A stretch of DNA of 64,000 nt from VAZQ01 sp963807865. Lineage in GTDB: Bacteria; Pseudomonadota; Alphaproteobacteria; Rhizobiales; Xanthobacteraceae. The DNA lies in the NCBI GenBank assembly GCA_963807865.1, contig CAWEDK010000036.1, positions 1-64,000 on the forward strand, written 5' to 3'. Shown here piece after piece: positions 26,860 to 37,137 of this stretch. The position numbers and the translations under genes were made by a program. Numbering within the stretch: position 1 is the first letter of the stretch; the number at the start of each line of letters is the position of its first letter. Under the pieces are notes generated by a model, which ran no database searches, had not been told where the DNA came from, and saw only the letters and a program-made list of their open reading frames with translations.

Positions 26860-27906
26860 CTACTTCACCATCTGGTTGATCCAGCCGATCATCAGGTCGG
26901 CGATGGCGATATTGTTCTTGTCCATCATCAACATATGACTGTTGCCCTTGTGCCCGGCCTCGGGCAGCAGCAGGAACTTGGCGTCGCCGCCGACCGATTT
27001 CAGGGCGTTGACCGTCGTCAGACAGCCGTTGCGCCGTTCGTCGCCGTTCGGTCCCGGCGCACCCTCGCTGTTGTCGCCCCAGACCGCGAGCGTCGGCACG
27101 CGCGCGAAGATCTTCGTGATCTCTTCCATGTTGACCGGCCCGCAATTGCCTTCGACGTTGATGAACGCCCGCATCTTGATCGCCTTGAGGCGCACCAGGT
27201 CCATGCCGTAGGCGCCGGATTGCGAGTGCACGATCACGATCGCCGCCCCGATCTTGTCGAGCAGCGCACCGAGCGCCTGCACGGTGTTGGCGCCGCCGCC
27301 GCCGAGCGTCGCCTCGGCGTTGGGCACGAGCTGCGCGGTGTACTGGTCGAACGCCTCGACCGGAAACTGCGAGCCCGGAAACGGCGTCGGAAAGGTCTTG
27401 CCGATGCGGAAGAAGTACCAGGCGCGTTCGCGCGGCGCGATCTGGATGTCGGGCAGCGCCTTCGCGTCGGCCTCGCCTGCGCGGGTGCGGTTGATCACGG
27501 TCGGATCGAAGCCCGACCGGCCGCGGCCGGAATGATCGACCACGTAGACCGGGAAGCCCTTGCGCGCGAAATACGTCGCCCAGCCCTCGCGCCCGTCCGG
27601 CGTGGTCTCGTAGGTCATGCCGGTGTGGCCGGAGCCGTGCACCATCACGACCGGCGGCCCGCTGACCGTTTTCGGGATGCGGTAGTGCACGTACATCTGG
27701 TTGACGGTGATCGTGCCGGGTTGCGGCGCGCTGAACGCCGACGTGCCCGGATGGCTCGATTGGGTTTGCCGGCCGTTCACGAAGAAGCTGCCCTCGTCCT
27801 GCAGTTCCAACGGTCCGCCGAGCGAAGCCGCCATCGCAGAGCCTCCTGCCGCCGCCAGCAGGGCCGCTGCGAGGCAGGCCGCCGGGACTCGATATGGGTG
27901 ATGCAT
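26860..27906 (-). CDS. Secreted alpha/beta hydrolase
   Basis: A 348-residue esterase-like enzyme. Signal peptide ending AAGGSAMA. Oxyanion region VVMVHGSGHTGMTYE, nucleophile elbow VHSQSGAYG (Ser), and the catalytic His in LPEAGHKGNSHM. The cap region is large. The start at 27906 is chosen because GAGGGAGA lies 6 bases before it; an ATG 15 bases upstream lacks a site. Substrate unknown; periplasmic location expected. First gene to the right of the proposed island edge. Confidence 0.85.
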   Translation of the reverse strand: MHHPYRVPAACLAAALLAAAGGSAMAASLGGPLELQDEGSFFVNGRQTQSSHPGTSAFSAPQPGTITVNQMYVHYRIPKTVSGPPVVMVHGSGHTGMTYETTPDGREGWATYFARKGFPVYVVDHSGRGRSGFDPTVINRTRAGEADAKALPDIQIAPRERAWYFFRIGKTFPTPFPGSQFPVEAFDQYTAQLVPNAEATLGGGGANTVQALGALLDKIGAAIVIVHSQSGAYGMDLVRLKAIKMRAFINVEGNCGPVNMEEITKIFARVPTLAVWGDNSEGAPGPNGDERRNGCLTTVNALKSVGGDAKFLLLPEAGHKGNSHMLMMDKNNIAIADLMIGWINQMVK

Positions 27907-28205
27907 GGCGTTCTCCCTCATGATGGCGCGAGCTGCTTATCTGGTCGCGGCGGCGGCTCTCGAGCGGCTCACGACCGCCCTGCCCCGCCGAAACCTCGCC
28001 CGCCTTGTTGGCGGCAAGCTTATTGCGCGCACGCGATTAGGCAAGGTCGGTCACGGTCCGGCAGCCTGCCGGCGGGCGTGTGGGCAGCAGCCACGTCCCA
28101 ACGGGGATGACCGGGTTCCGCGCACGTACTATATCCCGCTATGCTGGTGTGGATGCTGGCCCTGGATGCTGACCCTGGATGCCGGCTTGGTGAAAGGCGA
28201 TCCGC

Positions 28206-29735
28206 GTGCTGAGGATCGAGACAGTTCGACGGGAATTGCGCGGGATCGCGCTCGCGCTGGTGATGGTCGCAGCCACCACGGCCATCGCCTACGTGCTGAT
28301 CCACACCTTCGAGGTCCGGCGCGGCTCGGTGATCTACCTGCTGCCGGTGCTGCTCGCCGGCTGGCATCTCGGGCTGATCCCGGCGCTGGTCGCAGCGGTC
28401 GCAGGCGTGCTGTGGTCGGGCTACCTGTTCTTTTCGCCGTTCTACAGCTTCTACGTCGCGCGCCCGAACGAGATCCTCAATTTGCTGCTCTTCATGGTGG
28501 TCGCGGTGGTCACCAGCCACCTCGCCAATTCGATGAAGCGGCAGACCGAGATCGCCCGCCGGCGCGAGAACGAGATGAGCGATCTCTACGCGTTCTCGCG
28601 CCAGCTCGGCTTTGCGCGCTCCGCCGAGGAAATCTACGATGCGATCGAGTATCACCTCGCCAATCTGGTCCGGCGCAAGGTCGTGCTGTTCGTCGCTCAG
28701 GGCGGCCGCGACAACGACAAGCTGCCGGACGACAAGACGGTGCCGGAGCGTGTGCGCGCCGAGATCGCGACCGTACAGGGTGGCAGCACAATGGCCGCGA
28801 CCGTCGCGGACCACACCGGCAACATCTGGCTGGTGCGGCGGGTATCGGAGAAGAATCCCGACTTCGGAATCATCGCGATCGACCTCGGGAGCGTGCCGGC
28901 CAGCGCGGTGACCGAGGTCCGGCAGCGGGTCGACGACCTCCTCTCCGATGCGGCCGCCACGCTGGAGCGCCTCGACGTCGCCCGCGCGATCCACGACGCC
29001 AAGATGCGCTCCGAGACCGATCTGCTGCGCGAGGCGCTGATCGGTTCCGTCAGCCACGAATTGCGTACGCCGCTGGCCTCGATCCTGGGCGCCGCCACGG
29101 TACTGAGCCAGTCGCCGGTCGTAGCCGGCGATGAACGGCTGAGCTCGCTCGCGGGCGTCGTGCGGGACGAATCGGAGCGCCTCAACAACGACATCCAGAA
29201 CCTGCTGGACGCCACCCGGATCAGCCTGGCGCAGATCCGGCCGCGGCAGGAGTGGATCGAGCCACAGGACATCGTCAATTCGGCGCTGGAGCGGCGGCGG
29301 CGCCGGCTCGCCGGTCACGATCTCGCGCTCGATATGGACTCGAATTTGCCGTTGATCTATGTCGATGCGGTGCTGGTCGAACAGGCATTCGCGCAGATCG
29401 TCGACAACGCGGCGAAGTATTCGCCGCCGGGCTCACCGATCAAGATCGCCGCCCGCCGCAACGGCAGCGACGTGATCCTGTCGGTCGGCGATTCCGGTGT
29501 CGGACTGACGGCCGAGGAAAATGCGCGGCTCGGCGAACGTTTCTTTCGCGGGGCACGTCACGCGGGGACGACATCAGGTTCGGGCCTGGGCCTGTGGATC
29601 GCCAAGGCCTTCGTTACCGCCAACGGCGGCAGGATCGAAGCGGTGAGTGCCGGTGCCGACTGCGGCACCAACGTGTCGATCTACCTGCCGTTTGCGGGAT
29701 CCGCGAACCAACCCGAGGTCGAAGCAGATGACTGA
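28206..29735 (+). CDS. KdpD-like sensor histidine kinase without the KdpD N-terminal domain
   Basis: A 509-residue kinase. Four hydrophobic segments at residues 13-105 (from IALALVMVAATTAIAYVLI to LLLFMVVAVVTSHLA) form the DUF4118/KdpD membrane part. A GAF-like region follows. The H-box is GSVSHELRTPLASILG; the ATP-binding boxes are VDNAAKYSP, SVGDSGVGLT and SGLGLWIAK. The roughly 350-residue cytoplasmic KdpD/UspA input domain is absent. The next gene overlaps by 8 bases and encodes its regulator. No kdpFABC potassium pump lies nearby. Confidence 0.88.
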   Translation: MLRIETVRRELRGIALALVMVAATTAIAYVLIHTFEVRRGSVIYLLPVLLAGWHLGLIPALVAAVAGVLWSGYLFFSPFYSFYVARPNEILNLLLFMVVAVVTSHLANSMKRQTEIARRRENEMSDLYAFSRQLGFARSAEEIYDAIEYHLANLVRRKVVLFVAQGGRDNDKLPDDKTVPERVRAEIATVQGGSTMAATVADHTGNIWLVRRVSEKNPDFGIIAIDLGSVPASAVTEVRQRVDDLLSDAAATLERLDVARAIHDAKMRSETDLLREALIGSVSHELRTPLASILGAATVLSQSPVVAGDERLSSLAGVVRDESERLNNDIQNLLDATRISLAQIRPRQEWIEPQDIVNSALERRRRRLAGHDLALDMDSNLPLIYVDAVLVEQAFAQIVDNAAKYSPPGSPIKIAARRNGSDVILSVGDSGVGLTAEENARLGERFFRGARHAGTTSGSGLGLWIAKAFVTANGGRIEAVSAGADCGTNVSIYLPFAGSANQPEVEADD

Positions 29736-30453
29736 AGAATCCCCCGTAGTCCTCGTGGTCGACGACGAGGTCCAGATCCGGCGGTTCCTGCGCGCGGGCC
29801 TCGAACTTGACGGTTTCACCGTGCAGGACGCGGAGACCGGCGCGGAGGCGTTGCGCTGGGCGACGCTCAAGCCGCCGGATCTCGTCATCCTGGACCTGGG
29901 CCTGCCCGACATGGACGGCTCCGAGGTGCTCGAGCGCCTGCGGACCTGGTCGAGCGTGCCGCTGATCGTGCTGTCGGTGCGGTCCAACGAGGCCGAGAAA
30001 GTGCGGCTCCTGGAAAAGGGCGCCGACGACTACGTGGTCAAGCCGTTCGGCATGGCAGAATTGTTGGCGCGGGCCCACGCCGCCATGCGCCGCCACGCGC
30101 GGGTGTCCGCGGGCGAGCCGGTCGTGCGGGTCGGATCGCTCGCCATCGACCTGCCGGCGCGAATCGTCACGGTCAACGGCGTGCGCGTGACCCTCACGCC
30201 GAAGGAATACCGCCTGCTGCAACTGCTGGCCCAGCACGCCGGCAACGTCGTGACCCACCAGTTTCTGCTGAAAGAGGTGTGGGGTTCGCCGCACCTGCAC
30301 GACACCCACTATCTGCGCATCTTCGTGCGCAAGCTGCGACAGAAGATCGAAGAGGACCCAACTCAACCCCGGATCCTGCTCACCGAGCTCGGCGTCGGCT
30401 ACCGGCTGGCACTGGCCGAGACTCAGACGCCGGCGCCCGCCACGGCGAATTAG
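29728..30453 (+). CDS. OmpR/KdpE-family response regulator
   Basis: A 241-residue regulator. Receiver: acidic residues in VLVVDDEVQI, phospho-acceptor Asp in LVILDLGLPDMDG, Lys in DYVVKPFG. Winged-helix output: VTLTPKEYRLLQLLAQHAGN, HYLRIFVRKLRQKIE, PRILLTELGVGYRL. The RIFV.KLRQKIE.DP..P..I.TE.GVGYR spacing is that of KdpE. Overlaps the kinase stop, so the pair is translated together. Confidence 0.9.
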   Translation: MTEESPVVLVVDDEVQIRRFLRAGLELDGFTVQDAETGAEALRWATLKPPDLVILDLGLPDMDGSEVLERLRTWSSVPLIVLSVRSNEAEKVRLLEKGADDYVVKPFGMAELLARAHAAMRRHARVSAGEPVVRVGSLAIDLPARIVTVNGVRVTLTPKEYRLLQLLAQHAGNVVTHQFLLKEVWGSPHLHDTHYLRIFVRKLRQKIEEDPTQPRILLTELGVGYRLALAETQTPAPATAN

Positions 30454-30602
30454 AGCAAGCGCGTCAAGACGGCCACTGCGACGTGCGCCCCGAATCCAGG
30501 CTGTTGTGAATGTGCCCTCTCCCCTCGCCTGACGATGGAAGCTGATAGCGCACGGTTCATAAAGCTCTGATTTCGCTTGCGAGAACGTGGACGGCAACTT
30601 CA

Positions 30603-31577
30603 CTATTCTGGCTGGATGTTGGCAGCCTTGACCAACTGGCCGCGCAGCGCGATTCCGTCGCGAATTGTCTGCGCCAAATCATTGGGCTGATCCGCGATAA
30701 CCGCAACACCGAGCGTGCCGAGACGCTCCTTCACGGCTTCGACCCGCAGTATCCGCACGACCTCTTGATTAAGACGAGTAACGATCGGCGTTGGCGTTCC
30801 GGCGGGAGCGAATAAACCGAGCCAGGAAGACATTTCGAAACCGGGAACGGTCTCGGCCACAGTGGGGATTTCCGGCATCGCCGAATAGCGGGTCTTTTCG
30901 ACAACGGCGAGAATCTTGATCTTGCCAGTCGAGACGAGCGGAGCCGCCGACGAATGACTGAGAAACGCCATCTCGATATGACCGCCGAAGAGATCATTGG
31001 CCGACAAGGAACCACCGCGATAGGGCACGTGCACGATATCGATGCCAGTCTTCAGCTTGAGCAATTCGCCAGCGAGATGATGCGGCGAGGCCATGCCCGA
31101 CGAGCCGAATTTAAGCGAACCAGGCTTCGACTTCGCGTATGCGATCAGTTCGGCGACGGAGTTGACCGGAACCATGTGGTTGACAGCGAGCGCGATGATA
31201 TTGGCGCCCGCATTGGTGATCGGTTCGAAGTCCTTCACCGGATCGAAGGCCATGCTGCGATAGAGATGGAGGTTCGATGTCATCATGGCGTCGGTGCCGA
31301 TCAGCAGCGTATGGCCGTCAGCGGGCGCACGGGCCACGAAGGCGGCGCCAATGTTTCCACCAGCGCCAGGCCGACTGTCGATGACGATTGACTGGCCAAG
31401 CGCGGTCTGGAGCCGCTCACCGATCACCCGCGCGAGCGTATCGCTCGCGCCACCCGGAGCCTGTGCGACGATGATCGTCACCGGGCGGGTGGGATAGGTC
31501 TGGGCTTGCGCCGGCTGGAAGCCGCCCGCCGCCGATATCGATGCAGCCACTGCGATCGACCTGACAATTGCGGCCAT
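30603..31577 (-). CDS. TTT (Bug-family) solute receptor 3
   Basis: Intact, 324 residues. Signal peptide MAAIVRSIAVAASISAAG...AQA, then TYPTRPVTIIVAQAPGGASD. Family landmarks: IDSRPGAGGNIGAAFVARAP, VPYRGGSLSANDLFGGHIEM, GLFAPAGTPTPIVTRLN. The start at 31577 is set by the signal peptide and the AGGAGG-like site before it. It directly follows the enolase-superfamily gene on the same strand, so the ligand may be that enzyme's sugar-acid substrate. Confidence 0.92.
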   Translation of the reverse strand: MAAIVRSIAVAASISAAGGFQPAQAQTYPTRPVTIIVAQAPGGASDTLARVIGERLQTALGQSIVIDSRPGAGGNIGAAFVARAPADGHTLLIGTDAMMTSNLHLYRSMAFDPVKDFEPITNAGANIIALAVNHMVPVNSVAELIAYAKSKPGSLKFGSSGMASPHHLAGELLKLKTGIDIVHVPYRGGSLSANDLFGGHIEMAFLSHSSAAPLVSTGKIKILAVVEKTRYSAMPEIPTVAETVPGFEMSSWLGLFAPAGTPTPIVTRLNQEVVRILRVEAVKERLGTLGVAVIADQPNDLAQTIRDGIALRGQLVKAANIQPE

Positions 31578-31655
31578 TGATCGATTTTCCTCCTTGCTAT
31601 TGTTCAGTTCAGCGTCCGAGCGGCTAAGCCCGCGATCCACGATATCGACGGGGTG

Positions 31656-32868
31656 TCATCCCTTGCCGCGGCCGCCCGAGAGCGGCCGCTTGGCAAGCTC
31701 GGCGACGCGGTCGATGTTCGGGGAGAAGCCGAGCCCCGGCGTCGTCGGCAAGGTTATCCAGCCATCTTTCGGCGTCGGCAGTCCGTCATAGATTTGCGCG
31801 CAGAGATTCACGGCTGGCAGGTGATACTCGACCAGCCCGCCATTGGCGACGCCGGCGTGCAGATGCATGTTGTGGAAGGTCCATGCGCCACCATTGGCGA
31901 TGGGCACATTGAATGCCGACGCCATGCCCGCAACCTTGACGCACTGGGTGAAGCCGCCGCCGATCGCGACATTTGGCTGCAACACATCGACAGCGCCGTG
32001 TAGCAACAGGTCGCGGAACCGATAGCCGAGGCCCTCATTCTGGCCTGCCGCCAACGGCACTGCGGTTTGGCGGCGCATCTCCGCCATCAGGCGCACGTCG
32101 TTCTGCGTGATCGGTTCCTCAAAGAATCCGATCCGCGCCGATTCCACATCGCGCGCCAGCCGCAACGCGTGGAATAGGTCGAGACTGCAATTGGCATCGA
32201 TAAACAGCTCGACCTCGGTGCCGATGGACTCGCGGACCGCAAAGATACGACGAGCATCTTCGGTGATCACGTCAGCCTGCGGCCGCGGCGTGTCGCGTTT
32301 CTGCAGCGCGTCGGCGCCGACTGTCATCTTCAGCCGCTTGTGGCCCTGTGCCACCCAATGTTTCGCCGCTGCTGCGAGCGTGTCGCGATCCAGGAAGGCA
32401 AAGCCGAAGGTGGTGTAGACCGGCACGCGGTCGCGCGCGCCGCCCAGCAAGCGCCACACCGGCTCGCCAAGCGACCTTGCCCTTGATATCCCACAGTGCA
32501 AGATCGATCGCGGCGATTGCATGCATCGCGTAACCTGTCTGTCCGCGCGGCGAAAGCAGCCAGTAGAGCCGGTCCCAGATGCGTTCATGACGCAAGGCGT
32601 CTTCGCCAACGATCGCGGGCGCTGCGATTTTGTCGATAATGGCAGCGATGACCTCCTCTTCGGTGATCCCGGTCAGACCGTAGCCGATCAGTCCGTCCGT
32701 GGTCTCGACCTCGCAAAGGCAAACCGAGAGTGAAGTCGAGCGGGTCACGCCGACAATGCTGATCTCGATCGGAACGTTGAGCGGCGTTGCCTTGACGCGG
32801 GCGATCCGCGTGGCGCGATGCGAAGCATCCAACACATGTTCTGTTTGCGCCAACGTCTTCATCGCCAT
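31656..32868 (-). CDS. Mandelate racemase/muconate lactonizing enzyme family protein, frameshifted
   Basis: Enolase-superfamily enzyme acting on a carboxylate, probably a sugar-acid dehydratase or racemase. The N-terminal capping domain ends DLALWDIKGK; a shift near 32470 follows. The barrel then carries KxK in HKRLKMTVG, metal ligands FIDANCSLD and FFEEPITQND, and an AAGQNEG strand. C-terminal HLHAGVANGGLVEYH is typical. About 400 residues when repaired, the normal length. CAGGAGA before the ATG sets the start. Likely co-transcribed with receptor 3 (about 80 bases apart). Confidence 0.85.
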
Positions 32869-33256
32869 TCGATCTCCTGCATCCAATGGTGCAACCCATC
32901 AGCGGCGGCGGAAGGGTCGCCGTGGCTCGCACCCTTGGTGCAGCGTCGCGGCAGCCATCCATGCGCATTTATAGCAGCATCTCAAGCCGTCGACACCGAT
33001 CGACGGCCACAACCTGGGCAACACCACCTCGTCGCGGACGCGCTTCGCCGCGCTCCGCGTCATGCTCGACGAGCGGTTGCATTGGGATCAACGTCGCAAA
33101 GATGGAAAATGTCCAGGCTCCATGATGGCGGCTTGGCTGGTGCGCGAGCAGGACGTCCCTGCAAACGCTGCTTGACATCGGGCGCAATCACGACGGACAC
33201 TTTCAAGTCAAATAGAAACGGAACCAACCGTTAGTTCTGCGTCGGAGGAAACGTCG
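32869..33256. other. Divergent promoter region
   Basis: A 388-base gap between the leftward enolase-superfamily gene and the rightward TRAP operon. No gene is supported. Both promoters should lie here; no clear operator stands out. Confidence 0.45.
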
Positions 33257-34264
33257 ATGGTGCGCGCGAGCGATCTCAAAGTCGCCGGAATGCTTGTGGC
33301 CGCGTGGTTCGTGGTCCTTGTTGGCTCACCAACCAGCGCGCGCGCCGAGACCATCGAATTCGCGGTTTGGTTTTCGGACCGCGATTTCTACGCCGATCAC
33401 GTGCGCAAATGGGCCTCGGAGATCGACAAGCGGACCGAGGGCCGCGTCAAGATCAAGTTGCACTTCTCGGGCTCCCTGGTATCCGCGAAAGAAACCGTCA
33501 ACGCGGTGCGCACCGGGGCCGCAGGCGGCGGCACGACCAGCGCCAGCTTCGTCGCGGGGCTCGTTCGGCCGGTGTCCTACTTCGAAGCGTTGTTCTGGAT
33601 TCCCGGCGATCCCAAGGTCGGGCTCGATACGGTGCGGGCGGTGCTGGAACCTTCGCGCGCGCTCATGGAGCCGCGCGGCCTGAAGCTCTTGTTCAGCTTC
33701 CCGTCGACCGGGCTGGTGTCGAACTGCAGCAACGGGCACATCAAGACGCCCGCCGACTGGAAGGGCAAGAAGGTGCGGGCGGCCGGACGCTGGCAAGGCA
33801 TCCAGTTTCGCGCCGTGGGCGCGTCCGCCGTCACGCTCGATCCGGGCGAAGTCTACGTCGCGCTGCAGAACAAGACCGTCGACTGCATCCTGTTCCTCGC
33901 AAACCTGACGCTGTCGTCGAAGGTCCACGAGGTCGCGCCGCACGTCACCTACTGGCGCGATGGCGCGAACGCCTCGATGTACTATCTGAATCTCGCGCAA
34001 TGGAACAAGATTTCGCCCGCCGACCAGAAGGTCATATTGCAGGTGTCCGACGAGATCGTTGCCGAAGGCACCTACAAGCTCAAGGACCAGCAGGAAGAGG
34101 CGCTCAGGGAGTTGGAAAAGGGCGGCGCAAAGGTCTACCGGGCAACCGACGCGGAAATTTCCGAAATGAGGAAGGCCATGTCGCCGGTCTGGGCGGAACT
34201 CGAAAAGTTCACCGGCGCCGAGGGCAAGCCATTCGCCGACGTCATCATGCCGCTGCAGAAATAG
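33257..34264 (+). CDS. dctP: TRAP transporter solute receptor (DctP type)
   Basis: Intact, 335 residues. Signal peptide ending SARA, then ETIEFAVWFSDRDFYADHVR. The family signature is visible in KTPADWKGKKVRAAGRWQG and in LDPGEVYVALQNKTVDCILF. Binds a carboxylate in the periplasm and hands it to DctQM. GGAGGAAA ribosome site 7 bases before the ATG. First gene of an apparent operon dctP-dctQ-dctM-hydrolase-monooxygenase. Confidence 0.92.
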   Translation: MVRASDLKVAGMLVAAWFVVLVGSPTSARAETIEFAVWFSDRDFYADHVRKWASEIDKRTEGRVKIKLHFSGSLVSAKETVNAVRTGAAGGGTTSASFVAGLVRPVSYFEALFWIPGDPKVGLDTVRAVLEPSRALMEPRGLKLLFSFPSTGLVSNCSNGHIKTPADWKGKKVRAAGRWQGIQFRAVGASAVTLDPGEVYVALQNKTVDCILFLANLTLSSKVHEVAPHVTYWRDGANASMYYLNLAQWNKISPADQKVILQVSDEIVAEGTYKLKDQQEEALRELEKGGAKVYRATDAEISEMRKAMSPVWAELEKFTGAEGKPFADVIMPLQK

Positions 34265-34280
34265 ATCGCGGCCACCGCTC

Positions 34281-34838
34281 ATGGACGGCATGCGTCAGCC
34301 GCGAGAGCGCCGGGACTGGTTCGACCGGCTCGAGGCGTTCACGCGCCTGATCAATCGCATCTTTGCGGTGGTGGCCTGCCTGCTCGTCCTCGTCATCATG
34401 GCGGCGATCGTGGTGCAGATCGTCTACCGCTTCGTCCTGGACGACCCGATCGCCTGGGTGTTGGACATCACGATCTTCCTGCTGGTCTTCGTGTTCTTCC
34501 TGGCGCTGGCGCCCACGCTGCAAAGCGGCGGCCACATCGAGGTCGACATGTTCGACTCGCTCATTCCCGACTGGCTCCGCAAGCCGGTGCGGTTCATCGG
34601 GAAACTACTGACCGTGACCTTTGCCGCGATTTTCCTCTGGTACGTCGCCGCCTTCTACTACGACATCGTGGAAGTCGACGAAATCTCCTTCACGATGCTG
34701 ATCGTGCAGTTGAAATACATCTACTGGATCGGGCCGCTCGGCGCCTTGCAGTTCCTGCTCACCGCCATCGTCCTGCTGGTCCGGTTCTGCCGAGAACCGC
34801 TGGCGGCGGACGATGAAGTAGCGGCCGATGCGCCCTAA
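34281..34838 (+). CDS. dctQ: TRAP transporter small membrane subunit (DctQ type)
   Basis: Intact, 185 residues with four TM segments: FAVVACLLVLVIMAAIVVQ, VLDITIFLLVFVFFLALA, FIGKLLTVTFAAIFLWYVA and IGPLGALQFLLTAIVLLV. Length and topology fit DctQ. It starts 16 bases after dctP. Confidence 0.9.
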   Translation: MDGMRQPRERRDWFDRLEAFTRLINRIFAVVACLLVLVIMAAIVVQIVYRFVLDDPIAWVLDITIFLLVFVFFLALAPTLQSGGHIEVDMFDSLIPDWLRKPVRFIGKLLTVTFAAIFLWYVAAFYYDIVEVDEISFTMLIVQLKYIYWIGPLGALQFLLTAIVLLVRFCREPLAADDEVAADAP

Positions 34839-34910
34839 CGTGCCCAGCGCAATCGAAGTTGCGCCATCCGGCGGCAATCGCGCCGATCGCGCGCCGGCAG
34901 GAGCCGCGTG

Positions 34911-36318
34911 ATGGCCGCGTTCGCCAGCTTCACCATATTCCTTGTGCTCTCCTGGTCCTGATGGCGACGCGCACGCCGGTCGCCGTCGCGCTTTCGATGG
35001 TGACCGTGGCCGGCACTGCGATTTTCGTATCGCCCGCGGCGCTGAGCCAGCTCGCGTCGTCGGCCTACGCGCTTTCGAGCAACTTCATCCTCGTCGTCGT
35101 GCCGATGTTCATCCTGATGGGCGAGGTGCTGTCGGCGACCGGCATCGGCGCCGCCTTGTTTCGCGCGGCCGAACTGTGGTTCCGCCGCCTGCCGGGAGCG
35201 CTGGCGATCGCCACGGTGTGGGCCTGCGCCGGGTTCGGGTCGGTCTGCGGCTCCAGCCCGGTGACCGCCAGCACCATCGGCGCCATGGCGGTCCCGCAGA
35301 TGATGCAGCCGCGGCTACACGCAGTACGCTGGCGCTCGGCGCGACGGCCGCCGGCGGCACGCTGGGCATCCTGATCCCGCCCAGCATCTCGATGATCGTG
35401 TACGGCGTGATCACCGACACCTCGATCGGCCATCTGTTCATGGCGGGCATCGTTCCGGGCATCATGCTCGCCACCCTGATGTCGGTGACCATCGTGGTCT
35501 CGTGCTGCGCCGTCCGGACTGGGCGCCGCCGGTCGCCGAGCAGCCGACCCGCGCGGAAAAATGGATCGCGCTCGCCGCCGTCGTCCCGGTGCTCGTCCTC
35601 ACCGTCATCGTGATCGGATCGATCTATTCGGGTGCCGCGACGCCGACGGAAGCCGGCGCGGTCGGCGCGGCCGGCGCGCTTGCCATCGCGCTTTTCATGC
35701 GCCGCCTCACCATGCAGGTTCTGTGGATCAGCCTGCAGAAGACCATCCGCACGACGGCGATGTTCCTGCTGCTGCTGACCGGCGGCGTGTTCAGCTCCTA
35801 CCTGCTGGCCCGGCTCGGCATTCCGCAGGCGGTCTCCGACTTCATGACCAACCTGCCGCTGCCGCCCTTGGGCGATCATGGTGATCATCAATCTTACGCT
35901 GCTGATCCTCGGCACCTTCATGGACGCGGGCAGCATGGTCGTGATCGTCATCCCGATCTTCCTCAAGACCATCATCAGCCTCGGCTACGATCCGGTGTGG
36001 TTCGGCATCGTCGTGGTGATCCAGTCGGAGATCGCCGCGATCTCGCCGCCGGTCGGCTTCAATTTGTTCGTGCTCAAGTCGGTCGTGCCGGGCGTGAACC
36101 TCAACGAGGTGTCGAACGGCGCGATGATCTTCGTCATCCCGATGCTGGTGGCGATCGCGATCCTCACGGTATTCCCGGAGATCGCGTTGTTCTTGCCGCG
36201 GCTGCTGCTGTCAACAATAGGCCGCGACGTCGCCAACGATGACTCAAAGAAGACCAGGAATAGCGTATGGACGCGAATAGGAAAGAGATCGACGTCAAAG
36301 GGCGCAAGGTCGCGCTGA
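34911..36318 (+). CDS. dctM: TRAP transporter large membrane subunit (DctM type), frameshifted
   Basis: The Na+/H+-coupled permease, normally 12 TM segments and about 440 residues. Coding runs through four frames with breaks near 34955, 35325, 35502 and 35872. Pieces include LVLMATRTPVAVALSMVTVA, GTLGILIPPSISMIVYGVI, IYSGAATPTEAGAVGAAG and PVGFNLFVLKSVVPGVNL, all conserved DctM segments in the right order. GCAGGAG precedes the ATG. The frame runs to 36318, overlapping the next gene; the true stop may be near 36242. Confidence 0.85.
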
Positions 36319-37088
36319 TCGAAGCGGGCTCCGGCCCGCCGCTGGTCTATCTGCACGGCTTTGCGGACGTCCATGGCGTCGCCGGCGATCTGCTGCCGTT
36401 CCACGAGGGGTTGGCGCAAGGACACAGGCTGATCGCGCCCGCGCACCCCGCCTGCAACGGCTCGACCGAGTTCCTGCAGGGCAACCGGATCGAGGATTTC
36501 CTGTTTCACTACTGCGAGGTGTTCGACGCGCTGGGGCTCGACCGCTTCGCGCTCGTCGGCCATTGCGCCGGCGGATGGATCGCCGCCGAATACGCCGTGC
36601 GGCATCCCGAGCGGGTGACGCATCTCGTGCTGATCGGCGCTTCCGGCCTGTTCGTGCCCGGCGAGCACATCGGCGACATCTTCATGAACTCCCAGCCGAA
36701 CAACGGCACCAGCTTCGCGAGCCTGCGGCACATGCTGTTCGCCTCGGACAATGCCCCGCAGGCGCTGCGCTACTATCCTGACGGCCGCGGCGATCTCGAC
36801 GAGGAGATGCGCCGCTACGGCATGCTGCGCTTCGGCTCGGCGATCGGCTTCAGGCCGCCGTATTTCTACAATGGCCGCTGGTGGACCGGCTCTATCGGGC
36901 GGCGATGCCGTCGGTCGTGGTCTGGGGCGCCGAGGATCACATGGTGCCGGTCGCCCACGGCAGGACCTACGCCGAGCGTCTCGGCAATGCCTCCGCCATT
37001 GAAGCTGATCGCCGGCGCCGGCCATGCCGTTCATCTGGAAAAGCCCGGACGAGGTGCTGGCGCACGTAAACCGTTGCTGAAAGCCTGA
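36267..37088 (+). CDS. Alpha/beta hydrolase with a Cys in the nucleophile elbow, frameshifted
   Basis: About 270 residues. Oxyanion region PPLVYLHGFADVHG, elbow ALVGHCAGGWIAAEYA, where Cys replaces the usual Ser (GxCxGG), acid region WGAEDHMVPVAHGRTYAERL and His in IAGAGHAVHLEKP. Shifts near 36880 and 36998 put the last two motifs in other frames. A Cys nucleophile occurs in dienelactone hydrolases and PHA synthases. Inside the TRAP operon, so it probably acts on the imported compound or its product. Confidence 0.8.
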   Translation: MDANRKEIDVKGRKVALIEAGSGPPLVYLHGFADVHGVAGDLLPFHEGLAQGHRLIAPAHPACNGSTEFLQGNRIEDFLFHYCEVFDALGLDRFALVGHCAGGWIAAEYAVRHPERVTHLVLIGASGLFVPGEHIGDIFMNSQPNNGTSFASLRHMLFASDNAPQALRYYPDGRGDLDEEMRRYGMLRFGSAIGFRPPYFYNGRWWTGSIGRRCRRSWSGAPRITWCRSPTAGPTPSVSAMPPPLKLIAGAGHAVHLEKPGRGAGARKPLLKA

Positions 37089-37137
37089 AAACTCCAGCTC
37101 CGGCCCAAAACATCGGAAATCAGACAGGACCAAGGCC

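Noticed and set aside
26743..28110. Long open frame antisense to the secreted hydrolase
   Set aside because: Shadow frame produced by high GC at third positions; the minus-strand gene has signal peptide and catalytic motifs.
32869..33256. Regulatory gene in the divergent gap
   Set aside because: Frames on both strands lack a helix-turn-helix or a usable start; treated as promoter DNA.
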